From: Mesorhizobium zhangyense | Lineage (GTDB): Bacteria > Pseudomonadota > Alphaproteobacteria > Rhizobiales > Rhizobiaceae | Reading direction: 5' to 3' | DNA: 64,000 nt | Assembly: GCF_011045115.1 (NCBI RefSeq) | Contig: NZ_JAAKZG010000002.1 | Location: forward strand, 1 to 64,000 | In this document: positions 45,543 to 54,695 of the stretch, in pieces | Position numbering within the stretch: position 1 is the first letter of the stretch | Layout: every line of letters begins with the position of its first letter | The notes under the pieces: model-generated | Told to the model about the DNA's origin: nothing | What the model saw: only the letters and a program-made list of their open reading frames with translations | Database searches by the model: none | Made by a program: the position numbers and the translations under genes

Positions 45543-46430
45543 ATGACTACCAAACGAACCGTTCTGGTTATCGGCGCCACCGGCCAGCAGGGAGGCGCCG
45601 TCGTGCGCGCACTGCTGTCAAAGGGACATCGAGTCAAAGCGCTGACCCGAAAGCCGGATAGTGATGCAGCGCGGCAACTGACCGCCGCGGGCGTCGACGT
45701 CGTGGCAGGCAATCTCGATGACGCAGCATCCGTCCTGAAGGGCGCAAATGGCGTCGATACCATGTTTTTGATGGGCAATAGCTACGAGGCTGGAACCGAA
45801 GAGGAGGCACGGCTGGGGATCATGGCCGCCGATGCGGCGAAGGCTGCCGGCGTCGGACATCTGATCTATTCTTCCGTCGCCGATGCCGACAAGAAGACGG
45901 GCATCCCGCATTTCGAAAGCAAATATCTCGTTGAGAAGCATATCGCCGGGCTGGGCATCCCCTACACCATCAGCGCGCCGGCCGCCTTCATGGAGAATTT
46001 TGTCGCGCCGTGGTCGATCGACGCTCTGCGCAGGGGCACGCATGCCTTCGCAATGCCGCCCCAGCGCGTCCTTCAGTTGGTAGCCGTGGCCGACATTGGC
46101 GCCTTCGCCACGGCTTTGGCAGAGCGGCGCGAGCAGGTGTTCGGCAAACGTTTCGATTTCGCCGGTCATGAGTTGTCCGGCGAGGAGCAGGCGAAGATCC
46201 TGTCGCAGGCACTTGGTCGTCCGATCAACTACCAGGAGCTTCCGATCGCCGCGATGCGTCAGCAAAGCGAGGATGCGGCTCTTATGTTCGAATGGTTCGA
46301 CCGCGTCGGTTACGATGTCGATATCGCCGCGTTGCACAAGGATTTCCCAGAAGTCCGTTGGCACAGTTTTGCCGATTGGGCACGTGAGTTCGATTGGAGT
46401 GTTCTCAAGCAGGCATATTCTGCGGTCTGA
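45543..46430 (+). CDS. NmrA-like NAD(P)-binding protein
   Basis: A 295-residue Rossmann protein with the NAD(P)-binding motif VIGATGQQGGAVVRAL near the N-terminus, LTRKPDSDAARQL and an atypical SDR/NmrA C-terminal region (SAPAAFMENFV, GHELSGEEQAKILSQAL). Members are redox-sensing regulators or quinone/aldehyde reductases. It follows AAAGGAGCAAGG, a strong ribosome binding site, and is divergent from the LysR gene. Confidence 0.88.
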   Translation: MTTKRTVLVIGATGQQGGAVVRALLSKGHRVKALTRKPDSDAARQLTAAGVDVVAGNLDDAASVLKGANGVDTMFLMGNSYEAGTEEEARLGIMAADAAKAAGVGHLIYSSVADADKKTGIPHFESKYLVEKHIAGLGIPYTISAPAAFMENFVAPWSIDALRRGTHAFAMPPQRVLQLVAVADIGAFATALAERREQVFGKRFDFAGHELSGEEQAKILSQALGRPINYQELPIAAMRQQSEDAALMFEWFDRVGYDVDIAALHKDFPEVRWHSFADWAREFDWSVLKQAYSAV

Positions 46431-46618
46431 GCATCTCTTGGCATCAAACGTGGGGGAAGAGGATTGGCAAGACAGCCGGCGTCCACTTCCCACCCGTTGC
46501 TGAATTCGAACCGCACCGACAAACCACGCTCCTCCCTCGAACCTTCCGCAAAATTGCGCTAAGCTGACCGACCTGCGCATTCATCACGCAGTGAAGGCTT
46601 GGCCTTCGGGAGGTGGTG

Positions 46619-47626
46619 ATGGATCATGTCCGCAAATTCGCGCCCGCCCCGGCGGAGGCTGGTATCGTTGCCTCGAGCGTCTATGCCGCGGGCAAGCGCG
46701 TCGCCGACATTCCGGTCGAGGAGGCCGGTGAGTGGGCAGCCAAAGAAGGCCATGTCGTCTGGATCGGCCTTCTCGAGCCCAGCCGCGAACTTCTGCTGCG
46801 CGTACAGGCGCAGTTCAATCTTCATGCGCTGGCGATCGAAGATGCCGAGCATCCGCACCAGCGGCCGAAGATCGAGCAATATGGCGATGCGCTGTTCATC
46901 GTTGCCCGCACGGCGCAACTGATCGACCGTCGCGTCACCTTCGGCGAAACGCACCTGTTCGTCGGCAAGGGCTATATCGTCAGCGTCCGGCACGGTCCGT
47001 CGACCTCCTACGCCACCGTTCGCCAGCACTGGGAAAGCTGCCCGCATTCGCTGGCCAAGGGCGAGGACTTCGTCCTCTACGCCATCCTCGATTTCATCGT
47101 CGACAACTATATGCCGGTGCTGGAGCAGATCGAGGACGAGGTCGAGGAGATCGAGGACAAGGTTCTGCTCAAGCCGATGCTCGCCGCCGAGATCGAACGG
47201 CTCTACATGCTGCGCCGCGATCTTCTGCGGCTGCGCAATGCAGCCCTTCCGCTGGTCGAGGTCTGCCGGCGGCTGACAAGTGCGGACCTGCCGCAGATCC
47301 ACGCCGCTATGCACCCGCTGTTCCGCGACGTGACCGATCATATCCGCACCGTGCAGGAAAAGATCGACAGCCTGCGCGAGGTGCTGGCTTTCGCCTTTGA
47401 GGCGAGCCTTCTGGTCGGCCAGAGTCAGGAAACGGCGATTTCCAAGAAACTCGCCTCATGGGCCGCCATTCTGGCGGTGCCGACAGCGCTCGCCGGCATC
47501 TACGGCATGAATTTCAATGACATGCCGGAACTGAGGATGGAATACGGCTATCCGATAGTGCTGACGGCAATCGCTGCCACTTGCGCGTTCCTCTACTGGC
47601 GTTTTCGCAAGAACGGCTGGCTGTGA
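46619..47626 (+). CDS. corA: CorA-type magnesium/cobalt transporter
   Basis: A 335-residue protein: long acidic cytoplasmic domain, then two C-terminal membrane helices with the signature YGMNF between them (LASWAAILAVPTALAGIYGMNF and YPIVLTAIAATCAFLYWRF). It forms a pentameric divalent-cation channel in the inner membrane. ATG 46619 was chosen because GGGAGG ends six bases before it. Confidence 0.93.
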   Translation: MDHVRKFAPAPAEAGIVASSVYAAGKRVADIPVEEAGEWAAKEGHVVWIGLLEPSRELLLRVQAQFNLHALAIEDAEHPHQRPKIEQYGDALFIVARTAQLIDRRVTFGETHLFVGKGYIVSVRHGPSTSYATVRQHWESCPHSLAKGEDFVLYAILDFIVDNYMPVLEQIEDEVEEIEDKVLLKPMLAAEIERLYMLRRDLLRLRNAALPLVEVCRRLTSADLPQIHAAMHPLFRDVTDHIRTVQEKIDSLREVLAFAFEASLLVGQSQETAISKKLASWAAILAVPTALAGIYGMNFNDMPELRMEYGYPIVLTAIAATCAFLYWRFRKNGWL

Positions 47627-47666
47627 AAAAGGGAGTAGTGAGAAGAAAGTGAGTAGAGAGTAGTGA

Positions 47667-47720
47667 ATAGGGAAGGCGCTTGCGCGCCTTGGAACTGCTG
47701 CGCTGCTTTCTATTCCCTAT
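47667..47720. terminator. Nested hairpin between convergent corA and gcrA
   Basis: AAGGCGC/GCGCCTT (47673-47690, loop TTGC) sits inside an outer arm pair ATAGGGAA/TTCCCTAT (47667-47674 and 47713-47720). The preceding bases are a low-complexity run of GAGTAG/GTAGTGA words. It probably separates the two convergent transcripts; a strong T tract is absent. Confidence 0.55.
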
Positions 47721-48238
47721 CAGCGGCTGCGCCGCCGCTCCGACGCCGGCTGGAAAGCGATCTTCGAGTGATATTTGCAATAGGGGCCAGTCTCGGCGGC
47801 GTCGTTGCCGCAGAAGTGGAATTCTTCCGTCAGCGGGTCGCCATTCGGCCACTTGCAGGTGCGCTCATTGAGCTCGACGAGCTGAAGATGCCGCGAGATC
47901 GGGACGACCACGTTTTCGACAGGGCGCAGATAGTGGCGGGCCACCGGCTCGGCGTCGAACTGCGTCTGCAGCGCGGTGGCGCCGATTGAGGTCGTCACCG
48001 TGCGCGTGGTGGTCGTGGCGCGCGGCGCGGTCTTGACGCCGGTCGATGCGTGCACCGTCTTTTTCTGGCGGGCAGGTGCAGCCGTCGAGCGGCCGCGGCT
48101 CGAAAGCTTCAGGCGATGGACCTTGCCAATGACGGCATTGCGGCTGACGCCGCCAAGCTGGGCGGCGATCTGGCTGGCGCTAAGGCCTTCGGCCCATAAT
48201 TTGCGGAGGGTTTCCACTCGCTCGTCAGTCCAGTTCAT
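47720..48238 (-). CDS. gcrA: GcrA cell cycle regulator
   Basis: A 172-residue alphaproteobacterial regulator. The N-terminal DNA-binding domain (MNWTDERVETLRKLWAEGLSASQIAAQLGGVSRNAVIGKVHRL) recognises methylated GANTC promoters with sigma70. The basic linker is rich in Thr/Ala/Arg. The C-terminal part has the conserved cysteines (TCKWPNGDPLTEEFHFCG and GPYCKYH). It is monocistronic and faces corA. Its presence fixes the organism within Alphaproteobacteria. Confidence 0.95.
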   Translation of the reverse strand: MNWTDERVETLRKLWAEGLSASQIAAQLGGVSRNAVIGKVHRLKLSSRGRSTAAPARQKKTVHASTGVKTAPRATTTTRTVTTSIGATALQTQFDAEPVARHYLRPVENVVVPISRHLQLVELNERTCKWPNGDPLTEEFHFCGNDAAETGPYCKYHSKIAFQPASERRRSR

Positions 48239-48383
48239 GAGAGCATGCTCCTGCTTGTGCGTGCGACCTTCCGGAATCCATTCCCGTCCCGACAAATGCT
48301 CGGGTGACACCACATATATTCGGGTGATTGGGTTTGCCGCACCAAATCTGGTTATTTCTAGACTTCAAACTACCTTATCGGCT

Positions 48384-48567
48384 GACTCGGTGACAAGAGT
48401 CCGGGGTGCCACACGAATCGGTTTTTTGGGTTTTCAACAACTTGCCGCAACAAAGTCAGCTTATTGGGCCAAGTTGTCTGCCGCGCGCTTCTGCGCGACG
48501 TTTTCGTTGACTTTGTGACCGGAAACGAAATATGCCCGTTAAGGCCGCCGCTTGAGGCGGCTTTTTT
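48384..48567 (+). ncRNA. Candidate structured small RNA or long argD leader
   Basis: The 356-base gcrA-argD gap holds no reading frame but several perfect dyads in series: GACTC/GAGTC (48384-48401), ACAACTTG/CAAGTTGT (48437-48477), CGCG/CGCG near 48483-48497, and finally GCCGCC/GGCGGC with six T (48544-48567). The last is a full intrinsic terminator with no gene upstream on that strand. The argD start follows 28 bases later. Rhizobial trans-acting sRNAs of this size and hairpin layout are known; the exact family is not verified. Confidence 0.55.
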
Positions 48568-48594
48568 GATTTTCCGGTCCCGGAGACGCATATA

Positions 48595-49779
48595 ATGAGC
48601 GGTTCGGCGCTTTACGAGACTTTCGCACGCGCACCCCTGGCTTTCGACAGGGGCGAGGGTTCCTGGCTGGTTGCGGAAGACGGCCGACGCTTTCTCGATT
48701 TCGCCGGCGGCATCGCCGTGAATTCGCTCGGCCATGGCCATCCCCATCTCGTCGCCGCTCTCACCGAGCAGGCCGGCAAGCTCTGGCACACGTCGAACCT
48801 CTATGAGATTCCGGGTCAGCGCCGCCTTGGCGAGCGGCTGGTCGCAGCCACCTTCGCCGACAAGGTGTTCTTCACCAATTCGGGCGCGGAGGCGCTGGAA
48901 TGCGCGATCAAGACGGCGCGGCGCTATCAATATGTCAGCGGCCACCCGGAAAAGTTCCGCACCATCACCTTTGAGGGCGCATTCCACGGCCGCACGCTGG
49001 CAACCATCGCCGCCGGTGGCCAGGAAAAATATCTCGAAGGTTTTGGCCCCAAGGTCGATGGTTTCGACCAGGTGCCCTTCGGCGATATCGCGGCGGTCGA
49101 GAAGGCGATCACGCCCGAGACGGCGGCGATCCTGATCGAGCCTATCCAGGGCGAGGGCGGCATCCGCGAAGTGCCGACGGCGTTCCTGAAGCGCCTGCGC
49201 GAGCTTTGCGACCAGCACGGCCTGCTGCTCATCTTCGACGAAGTGCAATGCGGTATCGGCCGTACCGGCAAGCTGTTCGCCTATGAATGGACCGGCGTGA
49301 CACCCGATATCATGGCAATCGCCAAGGGCATCGGCGGCGGCTTTCCGGTTGGCGCCTGCCTTGCGACGGACGAAGCGGCTGTCGGCATGACGCCGGGCGT
49401 GCACGGCACGACCTTTGGCGGCAATCCGCTCGCCATGGCGGTCGGCAACGCCGTGCTCGACGTTGTGCTGGAAGACGGCTTCCTCGACGAGGTCAAGCGC
49501 AAGGCGCTGCTGATGAAGCAGGGGCTGGCCTCGATTTCCGACGAGTTTCCCGAAATCATCGAAAGCGTGCGCGGCACCGGGCTTATGCTCGGCCTGAAAT
49601 GCAAGGCATCCAACACCGCCGTCAATGGCGCACTGCGACAGGAAGAAATGCTTGCCGTGCCAGCCGGCGACAATGTCGTGCGCCTGCTGCCGCCGCTGAC
49701 CGTCACGGACGATGAGATCCGCGAAGCGCTGTCGCGCATCCGCGCTGCCGCCAAGGGCTTGTCCGAAGCCGCCGCATGA
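48595..49779 (+). CDS. argD: Acetylornithine/succinyldiaminopimelate-type aminotransferase
   Basis: A 394-residue PLP-dependent class III aminotransferase of arginine synthesis. [19 protein letters not shown] and the PLP-lysine segment [16 protein letters not shown] are diagnostic, as are [16 protein letters not shown] and GEGGIREVP. It is followed 28 bases later by argF, the standard argD-argF pair of rhizobia. Confidence 0.95.
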   Translation: MSGSALYETFARAPLAFDRGEGSWLVAEDGRRFLDFAGGIAVNSLGHGHPHLVAALTEQAGKLWHTSNLYEIPGQRRLGERLVAATFADKVFFTNSGAEALECAIKTARRYQYVSGHPEKFRTITFEGAFHGRTLATIAAGGQEKYLEGFGPKVDGFDQVPFGDIAAVEKAITPETAAILIEPIQGEGGIREVPTAFLKRLRELCDQHGLLLIFDEVQCGIGRTGKLFAYEWTGVTPDIMAIAKGIGGGFPVGACLATDEAAVGMTPGVHGTTFGGNPLAMAVGNAVLDVVLEDGFLDEVKRKALLMKQGLASISDEFPEIIESVRGTGLMLGLKCKASNTAVNGALRQEEMLAVPAGDNVVRLLPPLTVTDDEIREALSRIRAAAKGLSEAAA

Positions 49780-49806
49780 GCTGAAACAACACCTCCGGGG
49801 TTTGCT

Positions 49807-50724
49807 ATGACCAGTGGTATCCGCCACTTCACCGATCTTTCCGCCGTTTCCGACACGACGCTGCGCGGCATTCTCGACGATGCCGTCGCGCGCAAGGGAC
49901 GCCTGAAGGCCGGCGAGCGCTCGCGACCGCTGGAAGGCAAGGTTCTGGCGATGATCTTCGACAAGCCATCGACCCGCACGCGCGTTTCCTTCGATGTCGG
50001 CATGCGCCAGCTCGGCGGCGAGACGATCATGCTCACCGGCACCGAAATGCAGCTCGGCCGCTCCGAGACCATTGCCGACACCGCCAAGGTGTTGTCGCGC
50101 TATGTCGACGCGATCATGATCCGCACGACGTCGCATGAGCGCCTTCTCGAGCTGACCGAAAACGCGACGATCCCGGTCATCAACGGCCTCACCGACGACA
50201 CCCACCCGTGCCAGCTGATGGCCGATGTGATGACCATCGAGGAGCATCGCGGACCGGTCGCCGGCAAGACGGTGGCCTGGGTCGGCGACGGCAACAATGT
50301 GCTGCATTCGCTGCTGGAGGCCTCGGCCCGCTTCCGCTTCAACCTCAATGTCGCGGTGCCGGAAGGCAGCGAGCCGGAGCAGAAATATATCGACTGGGCC
50401 ACAGGCAATGGCGGCACGGTCAACTTCACCCGCAGCCCCGAGCAGGCGGTGGAAGGTGTCGATGCGATCGTCACCGATTGCTGGGTGTCGATGGGCCAGG
50501 AGCATCGCGCCCGCGGCCACAACATCTTCCAGCCTTATCAGGTCAACGAGGCGCTGATGAAGCGCGCCAAGCCTGACGCCCTGTTCATGCACTGCCTGCC
50601 GGCGCATCGCGGCGAGGAAGTGACGGACGAGGTCATCGACGGGCCGAACTCCGTAGTGTTCGATGAGGCCGAAAATCGCCTGCATGCGCAGAAGGCTGTG
50701 CTCGCCTGGTGCCTCGGCGCTTAG
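49807..50724 (+). CDS. argF: Ornithine carbamoyltransferase
   Basis: A 305-residue OTCase. The carbamoyl-phosphate loop [45 protein letters not shown] and the active-site [16 protein letters not shown] are all intact. It converts ornithine and carbamoyl phosphate to citrulline. Its stop codon lies at the first bases of a 143-bp MITE-like element. Confidence 0.96.
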   Translation: MTSGIRHFTDLSAVSDTTLRGILDDAVARKGRLKAGERSRPLEGKVLAMIFDKPSTRTRVSFDVGMRQLGGETIMLTGTEMQLGRSETIADTAKVLSRYVDAIMIRTTSHERLLELTENATIPVINGLTDDTHPCQLMADVMTIEEHRGPVAGKTVAWVGDGNNVLHSLLEASARFRFNLNVAVPEGSEPEQKYIDWATGNGGTVNFTRSPEQAVEGVDAIVTDCWVSMGQEHRARGHNIFQPYQVNEALMKRAKPDALFMHCLPAHRGEEVTDEVIDGPNSVVFDEAENRLHAQKAVLAWCLGA

Positions 50725-50866
50725 AGACCGTTTGGAAATTCTACCCCGCCGGTCATCTGACACGGTTTTCTGCGCTTCCGGTGCTCACGTACCTAAATGT
50801 ACGCTCCGCTCCGGTTCTCGAAAACCACGCCATATGCCTCGGCAGGGCGAATTATCAAACAGTCTC
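50724..50866 (+). repeat. MITE-like 143-bp element, copy 2
   Basis: About 94 percent identical by eye to 36976-37118 and in the same orientation. Ends are GAGACCGTTTG and CAAACAGTCTC, inverted with one mismatch. Here it begins at the last base of the argF stop codon and lies between argF and hslO. The same element thus has landed at, or across, a stop codon twice in this window. Confidence 0.85.
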
Positions 50867-51017
50867 TTCGAGCTGGGACACGCGCATCATCTGTGAAAGC
50901 TTGATCCGGAAGGCTTGCATGCCTATCTGGGGCAGATCACATTAAACTGTCGTTTGAACGAGCGGTTTCCGGGCAATGAGTCTTGCCTGTCCGAGACTGT
51001 AAAAGGGATTTGGTCTG

Positions 51018-52010
51018 GTGGCTGACACGGAACGCAAGCTTGGCGAATTCGGCTTTGCCGGTGATGACAATGTCGTACCTTTCGAGGTCGGCCCGCTCGA
51101 CGTACGCGGCCGCATGGTCCAGCTCGGGCCGCTGCTCGACCGGATACTGGCGCGCCACGACTACCCCGAGCCCGTCGCCCGGCTGCTGGCCGAGGCGGTG
51201 GTGGTCACCGTTCTGCTTGGCACTTCGCTGAAATTCGAAGGCAAGTTCATCCTGCAGACCCGTACCGACGGGCCTGTGGATATGCTTGTTGCCGATTTCA
51301 CCACGCCGCATTCGCTGCGCGCCTATGCGCGTTTCGATGCCGAGAGGCTGCAGGCGCTGCTTGATGCCGGCGAGGATAAGCCCGAGACGCTGCTGGGCAG
51401 CGGCGTTCTGGCCCTCACCATCGACCAGGGCGCCCATACGCAGCGCTACCAGGGCATCGTCCAGCTCGACGGTACGACTCTGGAAGAGGCGGCGAAGATC
51501 TATTTCCGGCAGTCGGAGCAGATCCCGACCGACGTAAAACTGTCGGTCGGCAAGCTGGTGCTGCCGGCCGAAGGCGGCCGCCGCGAGCATTGGCGAGCCG
51601 GGGGGCTCTTGGCGCAGTTCCTGCCCAAGGCGCCGGAGCGCCTGCGCATGCCCGATCTTCACGGCGGCGACGGCGACCCGGGCGCGGACGCGCAGGAAGT
51701 CACCGACAATGCATGGCAGGAACTGCTGGCGCTGGTGGCGACTGTCGACCACACCGAACTGCTCGACCCGACCATCGGGGCCGAGCGGCTGCTCTACCGC
51801 CTGTTCAACGAGCACGGCGTCCGCGTATTCGAGCCTATCGAGATACGCGATGAATGCTCCTGCTCGCGCGAAAAGATCCGCGGCATCCTCGACGGCTTTT
51901 CCGCCGAGGAGATCACCGACAGCGTCGAAGACGGCGTCATCCGCGTGAACTGCGAATTCTGCTCGAAGGCGTATGAGTTCGAGCCGGCGGAGTTTTCGGC
52001 GGAGGCTTGA
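51018..52010 (+). CDS. hslO: Hsp33 redox-regulated chaperone
   Basis: A 330-residue Hsp33 with the C-terminal zinc centre CSC...CEFC (ECSCSREKI and NCEFCSKAY), which opens on oxidation to activate the holdase. The core domain motifs (LLAEAVVVTVLLGTSLKFEGKFILQTRTDGPVDMLVAD, GNAL-type GVLALTIDQG) are typical. Start GTG 51018. It follows argF after the MITE-like element, a gene order common in rhizobia. Confidence 0.95.
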   Translation: MADTERKLGEFGFAGDDNVVPFEVGPLDVRGRMVQLGPLLDRILARHDYPEPVARLLAEAVVVTVLLGTSLKFEGKFILQTRTDGPVDMLVADFTTPHSLRAYARFDAERLQALLDAGEDKPETLLGSGVLALTIDQGAHTQRYQGIVQLDGTTLEEAAKIYFRQSEQIPTDVKLSVGKLVLPAEGGRREHWRAGGLLAQFLPKAPERLRMPDLHGGDGDPGADAQEVTDNAWQELLALVATVDHTELLDPTIGAERLLYRLFNEHGVRVFEPIEIRDECSCSREKIRGILDGFSAEEITDSVEDGVIRVNCEFCSKAYEFEPAEFSAEA

Positions 52011-52018
52011 GGTCTCGG

Positions 52019-52144
52019 CGCTGCCCCTCACCCTTACCCTCTCCCCGTATAGGGACGGGGAGAGGGGGCGTCAGCGTTGGAGCTTCCTCCTTCTCCCCGT
52101 CCCTATACGGGGAGAAGGTCCCGGCAGGGGGATGAGGGGCAGCG
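52019..52144. repeat. Nested inverted-repeat element after hslO
   Basis: Outer arms CGCTGCCCCTCA (52019-52030) and TGAGGGGCAGCG (52133-52144) enclose a perfect 24-base inverted pair at 52040-52063 and 52092-52115 whose core is CTCCCCGTATAGGGACGGGG. Each inner unit is itself a near palindrome. It lies between convergent hslO and apaG, and is of the same general nature as the element at 5088 but different in sequence. Confidence 0.85.
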
Positions 52145-52164
52145 TAAACCTGCCCGAAAATGCC

Positions 52165-52557
52165 TCAATTCACCGTCCGCTTCGTCCCCGGCAAATCCAG
52201 CGAAAACGCCGGGATATCGACGTCGAACATCTCGTCGCGCGCGTTCCGCATGGTGTAGCGGCCGACCATGATGCCGGATGGCGTGTTGAGCGGGCAGCCG
52301 GACATGTATTGATAGCTGTCGCCGGGGTTTAGTTCCGGCTGCTCGCCGACGACGCCGGCGCCGCGCACTTCCTCCACGCGTCCAAGACCGTCGGTGATGT
52401 GCCAGTAGCGCGACAGAAGCTGCACGAGCTCCTCCGACTGGTTGGCGATGGTCACGCGGTAGCCCCAGACAAAACGGCTCTGCGCGGGGTCCGAGCGTTC
52501 CTCCAGATAGAAAGGCTCGACACTCACCTCGATGTCGCGCGTGATGGCGCTGTACAT
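52165..52557 (-). CDS. apaG: ApaG (Co2+/Mg2+ efflux-associated) protein
   Basis: A 130-residue ApaG/F-box-A fold. The sequence [75 protein letters not shown] is diagnostic for the whole domain. Length is normal. The start is ATG 52557. The protein binds divalent metals in structural studies; its cellular role is not settled. Confidence 0.95.
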   Translation of the reverse strand: MYSAITRDIEVSVEPFYLEERSDPAQSRFVWGYRVTIANQSEELVQLLSRYWHITDGLGRVEEVRGAGVVGEQPELNPGDSYQYMSGCPLNTPSGIMVGRYTMRNARDEMFDVDIPAFSLDLPGTKRTVN

Positions 52558-52697
52558 ATGTCTGGTACTCCAACTCGAACAAGGTTCCGCCGACATGGCC
52601 GGCAGGTCAACAACCCTGAGCGATAAACCGCGCGATTGTGATTTCCGCAAGGCGGGATTTCGCGTCTATTGGGTGAATCGGAGGCGGAGATTCCAAT

Positions 52698-53303
52698 ATG
52701 CTGGATGGCTGGGCGCGCAAGCGCATCGATCCCGCGCTTGATGCCGTTGGCGGCAGGCTGGCGCAGGCGGGCGTGTCGGCCAATGCGGTGACGATTTCTG
52801 CTTTCGCGGTCGGCGTTGCCGCGGCGGCGGCCATTGCCCACGGCCATTTCTTGGCAGGCCTTGTCCTTCTGCTTGCCAGCCGCCTTGGCGACGGTCTCGA
52901 TGGAGCCGTGGCGAGGGTGCGCGGAAAGACCGACCTTGGCGGCTATCTCGATATCGTGCTGGATTTCGCCTTCTACGGCGCAATCCCGCTCGGCTTCGTG
53001 CTCGCCGATCCGGCGGCCAATGCGGTCGCCGGCGCGGTGCTGCTGCTGTCGTTCTACGTCAACGGCTCCAGCTTCCTCGCTTACGCGATCATGGCCGAGA
53101 AGCGGAAGTTGGAAGGCGAGGCGAGGGGAGAGAAGTCGCTGTTCTTCACCACCGGGCTGGCGGAGGCGACGGAGACGCTGGCCGTCTTCGTCGCCTTCTG
53201 CCTGTTTCCGGCGTGGTTCGCGGTCATCGCCTATGTCTTCGCGGCGGTGACGTTTTATACCGCCCTGTCGCGCGTCGTGCTGGCGGGGCGGGTGTTTCGG
53301 TAG
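52698..53303 (+). CDS. CDP-alcohol phosphatidyltransferase family protein
   Basis: A 201-residue membrane enzyme with about five helices. The family signature is complete: DGLDGAVARVRGKTDLGGYLDIVLDF, that is DGxxAR-x8-G-x3-D-x3-D. It transfers a phosphatidyl or related group from a CDP-linked donor to an alcohol. Which alcohol is used cannot be read from the sequence. It is convergent with metZ, with three bases between stops. Confidence 0.92.
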   Translation: MLDGWARKRIDPALDAVGGRLAQAGVSANAVTISAFAVGVAAAAAIAHGHFLAGLVLLLASRLGDGLDGAVARVRGKTDLGGYLDIVLDFAFYGAIPLGFVLADPAANAVAGAVLLLSFYVNGSSFLAYAIMAEKRKLEGEARGEKSLFFTTGLAEATETLAVFVAFCLFPAWFAVIAYVFAAVTFYTALSRVVLAGRVFR

Positions 53304-53306
53304 CCC

Positions 53307-54497
53307 TTACCCCGCCGCCTTCAGCGCCTTCTCGATATCCTCGAGCAGGTCATCCGCATCCTCCAGCCCAAGCGAAATCCGCAGCGTGCCGTCGCCGATG
53401 CCGAGCTCAGTGCGGGCCTCGTCGGTCAGGTTCTTGTGCGTGGTCGTGGCCGGGTGGGTGATCAGGCTCTTGGAATCGCCGAGATTGTTGGAGATCAGGA
53501 TGATATCCAGCGCGTTCTCGAAGGCGAAGGCCGATTTCTTGCCACCCTTGAGGTCGAGGCAGATCAGTGTCGAGCCGCCCTTCATCTGCTTCTTGACGAT
53601 GTCGGCCTGCGGATGGTCGGCCCGGCCCGGATAGATGACGCGCGAAACTTCCGGCCGGCCGGCGAGGAAATCGGCGACCTTGGCGGCGTTCTCGGTCTGC
53701 TGGCGCACGCGCAGCGGCAGCGTTTCCAGGCCCTTCAGCAGCGTCCAGGCGTTGAACGGCGACAGGCTTGGCCCGGTGTGGCGGAAATAGTCGTGCAAAT
53801 TCTCGTCGATCCACTCCTTGTCGGAAAGGATCACGCCGCCGAGACAGCGGCCCTGGCCGTCGATGTGCTTGGTGGCGGAATAGACGACGATATGCGCGCC
53901 GAGTTCGAGCGGCTTCTGCTGCAAGGGGGTGGCAAAGACATTGTCGACCACCAGCTTCGCGCCGATCGAATTTGCAAGGGCGGCGACCGCTGCGATGTCG
54001 ACCACTTCCAGCGTCGGGTTGGTCGGGCTTTCGAGGAAAAACAGCTTGGTGTTGGGCTGGACCGCTTTTTCCCAGTTCTCGATCTGGGTGCCGTCGACCA
54101 GCGTTGCCTCGATGCCGTATCGCGGCGCCAGCGTCTCGACCACCCAGCGGCAGGAGCCGAACAGCGCACGCGCGGCAACGATATGGTCGCCGGCCTTGAG
54201 GCTGCACAGGATCGCCGCGGTGACGGCGGCCATGCCAGATGCCAGGGCGCGGGCGTCTTCGGCGCCTTCCAGCGCGCACATACGCTTTTCGAACATGTCG
54301 ACGGTCGGATTGGCGTATCGCGAATAGATGAAGCCCGGCTCTTCGCCCTTGAAACGGGCCTCGGCGGCTTCCGCCGTGTCGTAGACATAGCCCTGCGTCA
54401 GGTAGATTGCCTCGGCCGTTTCGCCGAAACCGGAGCGCAGAACGCCGGAATGGACGAGTTGCGTTGCGGGCTTCCAATTCTGCTTCTTGTTCGTCAT
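53307..54497 (-). CDS. metZ: O-succinylhomoserine sulfhydrylase
   Basis: A 396-residue Cys/Met-metabolism PLP enzyme that makes homocysteine from O-succinylhomoserine and sulfide. The PLP-lysine region is YSATKHIDGQGRCLGG. Other family segments are SRYANPTVDMFEKRMCALEG and SLGLEDADDLLEDIEKAL. Start ATG 54497 is preferred to an upstream extension because the extension overlaps the terminator. It is preceded by a SAM-II riboswitch, as in other alphaproteobacteria. Confidence 0.95.
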   Translation of the reverse strand: MTNKKQNWKPATQLVHSGVLRSGFGETAEAIYLTQGYVYDTAEAAEARFKGEEPGFIYSRYANPTVDMFEKRMCALEGAEDARALASGMAAVTAAILCSLKAGDHIVAARALFGSCRWVVETLAPRYGIEATLVDGTQIENWEKAVQPNTKLFFLESPTNPTLEVVDIAAVAALANSIGAKLVVDNVFATPLQQKPLELGAHIVVYSATKHIDGQGRCLGGVILSDKEWIDENLHDYFRHTGPSLSPFNAWTLLKGLETLPLRVRQQTENAAKVADFLAGRPEVSRVIYPGRADHPQADIVKKQMKGGSTLICLDLKGGKKSAFAFENALDIILISNNLGDSKSLITHPATTTHKNLTDEARTELGIGDGTLRISLGLEDADDLLEDIEKALKAAG

Positions 54498-54523
54498 AGC
54501 CTTGATCCAAACACAAAAAAACC

Positions 54524-54547
54524 GGCCGCGAAAAGTCGCATGCCGGT
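54524..54547 (-). terminator. Intrinsic terminator between SAM-II riboswitch and metZ
   Basis: On the minus strand ACCGGC pairs with GCCGGT around a 12-base loop and is followed by at least six T. It lies between the riboswitch and the metZ start (26 bases before the ATG), so it is well placed as the expression platform. Confidence 0.75.
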
Positions 54548-54559
54548 CCACAGACGGCC

Positions 54560-54614
54560 CTTTAGCGACTTGTTTAACGTGGCTGCAAGCCGACCGGCCA
54601 AATCACCACGGGAT
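54560..54614 (-). ncRNA. SAM-II riboswitch
   Basis: Minus strand carries the SAM-II core in order: CGTGGTGATTTG, then GCTTGCAGCCACG, then TTAAACAAGTCGCTAAAG. The first helix CGTGG pairs with CCACG, and the 3' part pairs back into the loop to form the H-type pseudoknot. SAM-II RNAs are found before met genes in alphaproteobacteria and turn expression down when S-adenosylmethionine is abundant. Confidence 0.92.
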
Positions 54615-54695
54615 AACGGTCCTTTAGACCCGGTGCCTTCTTGCGTCAATGCCGGACATCGTTAAACCTCGCCCCTTCATCGCAGGAGTAGAAGT

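Noticed and set aside
48370-50763. A 797-residue minus-strand open frame across argD and argF
   Set aside because: Antisense shadow of two well-supported enzymes; no domain resemblance of its own.
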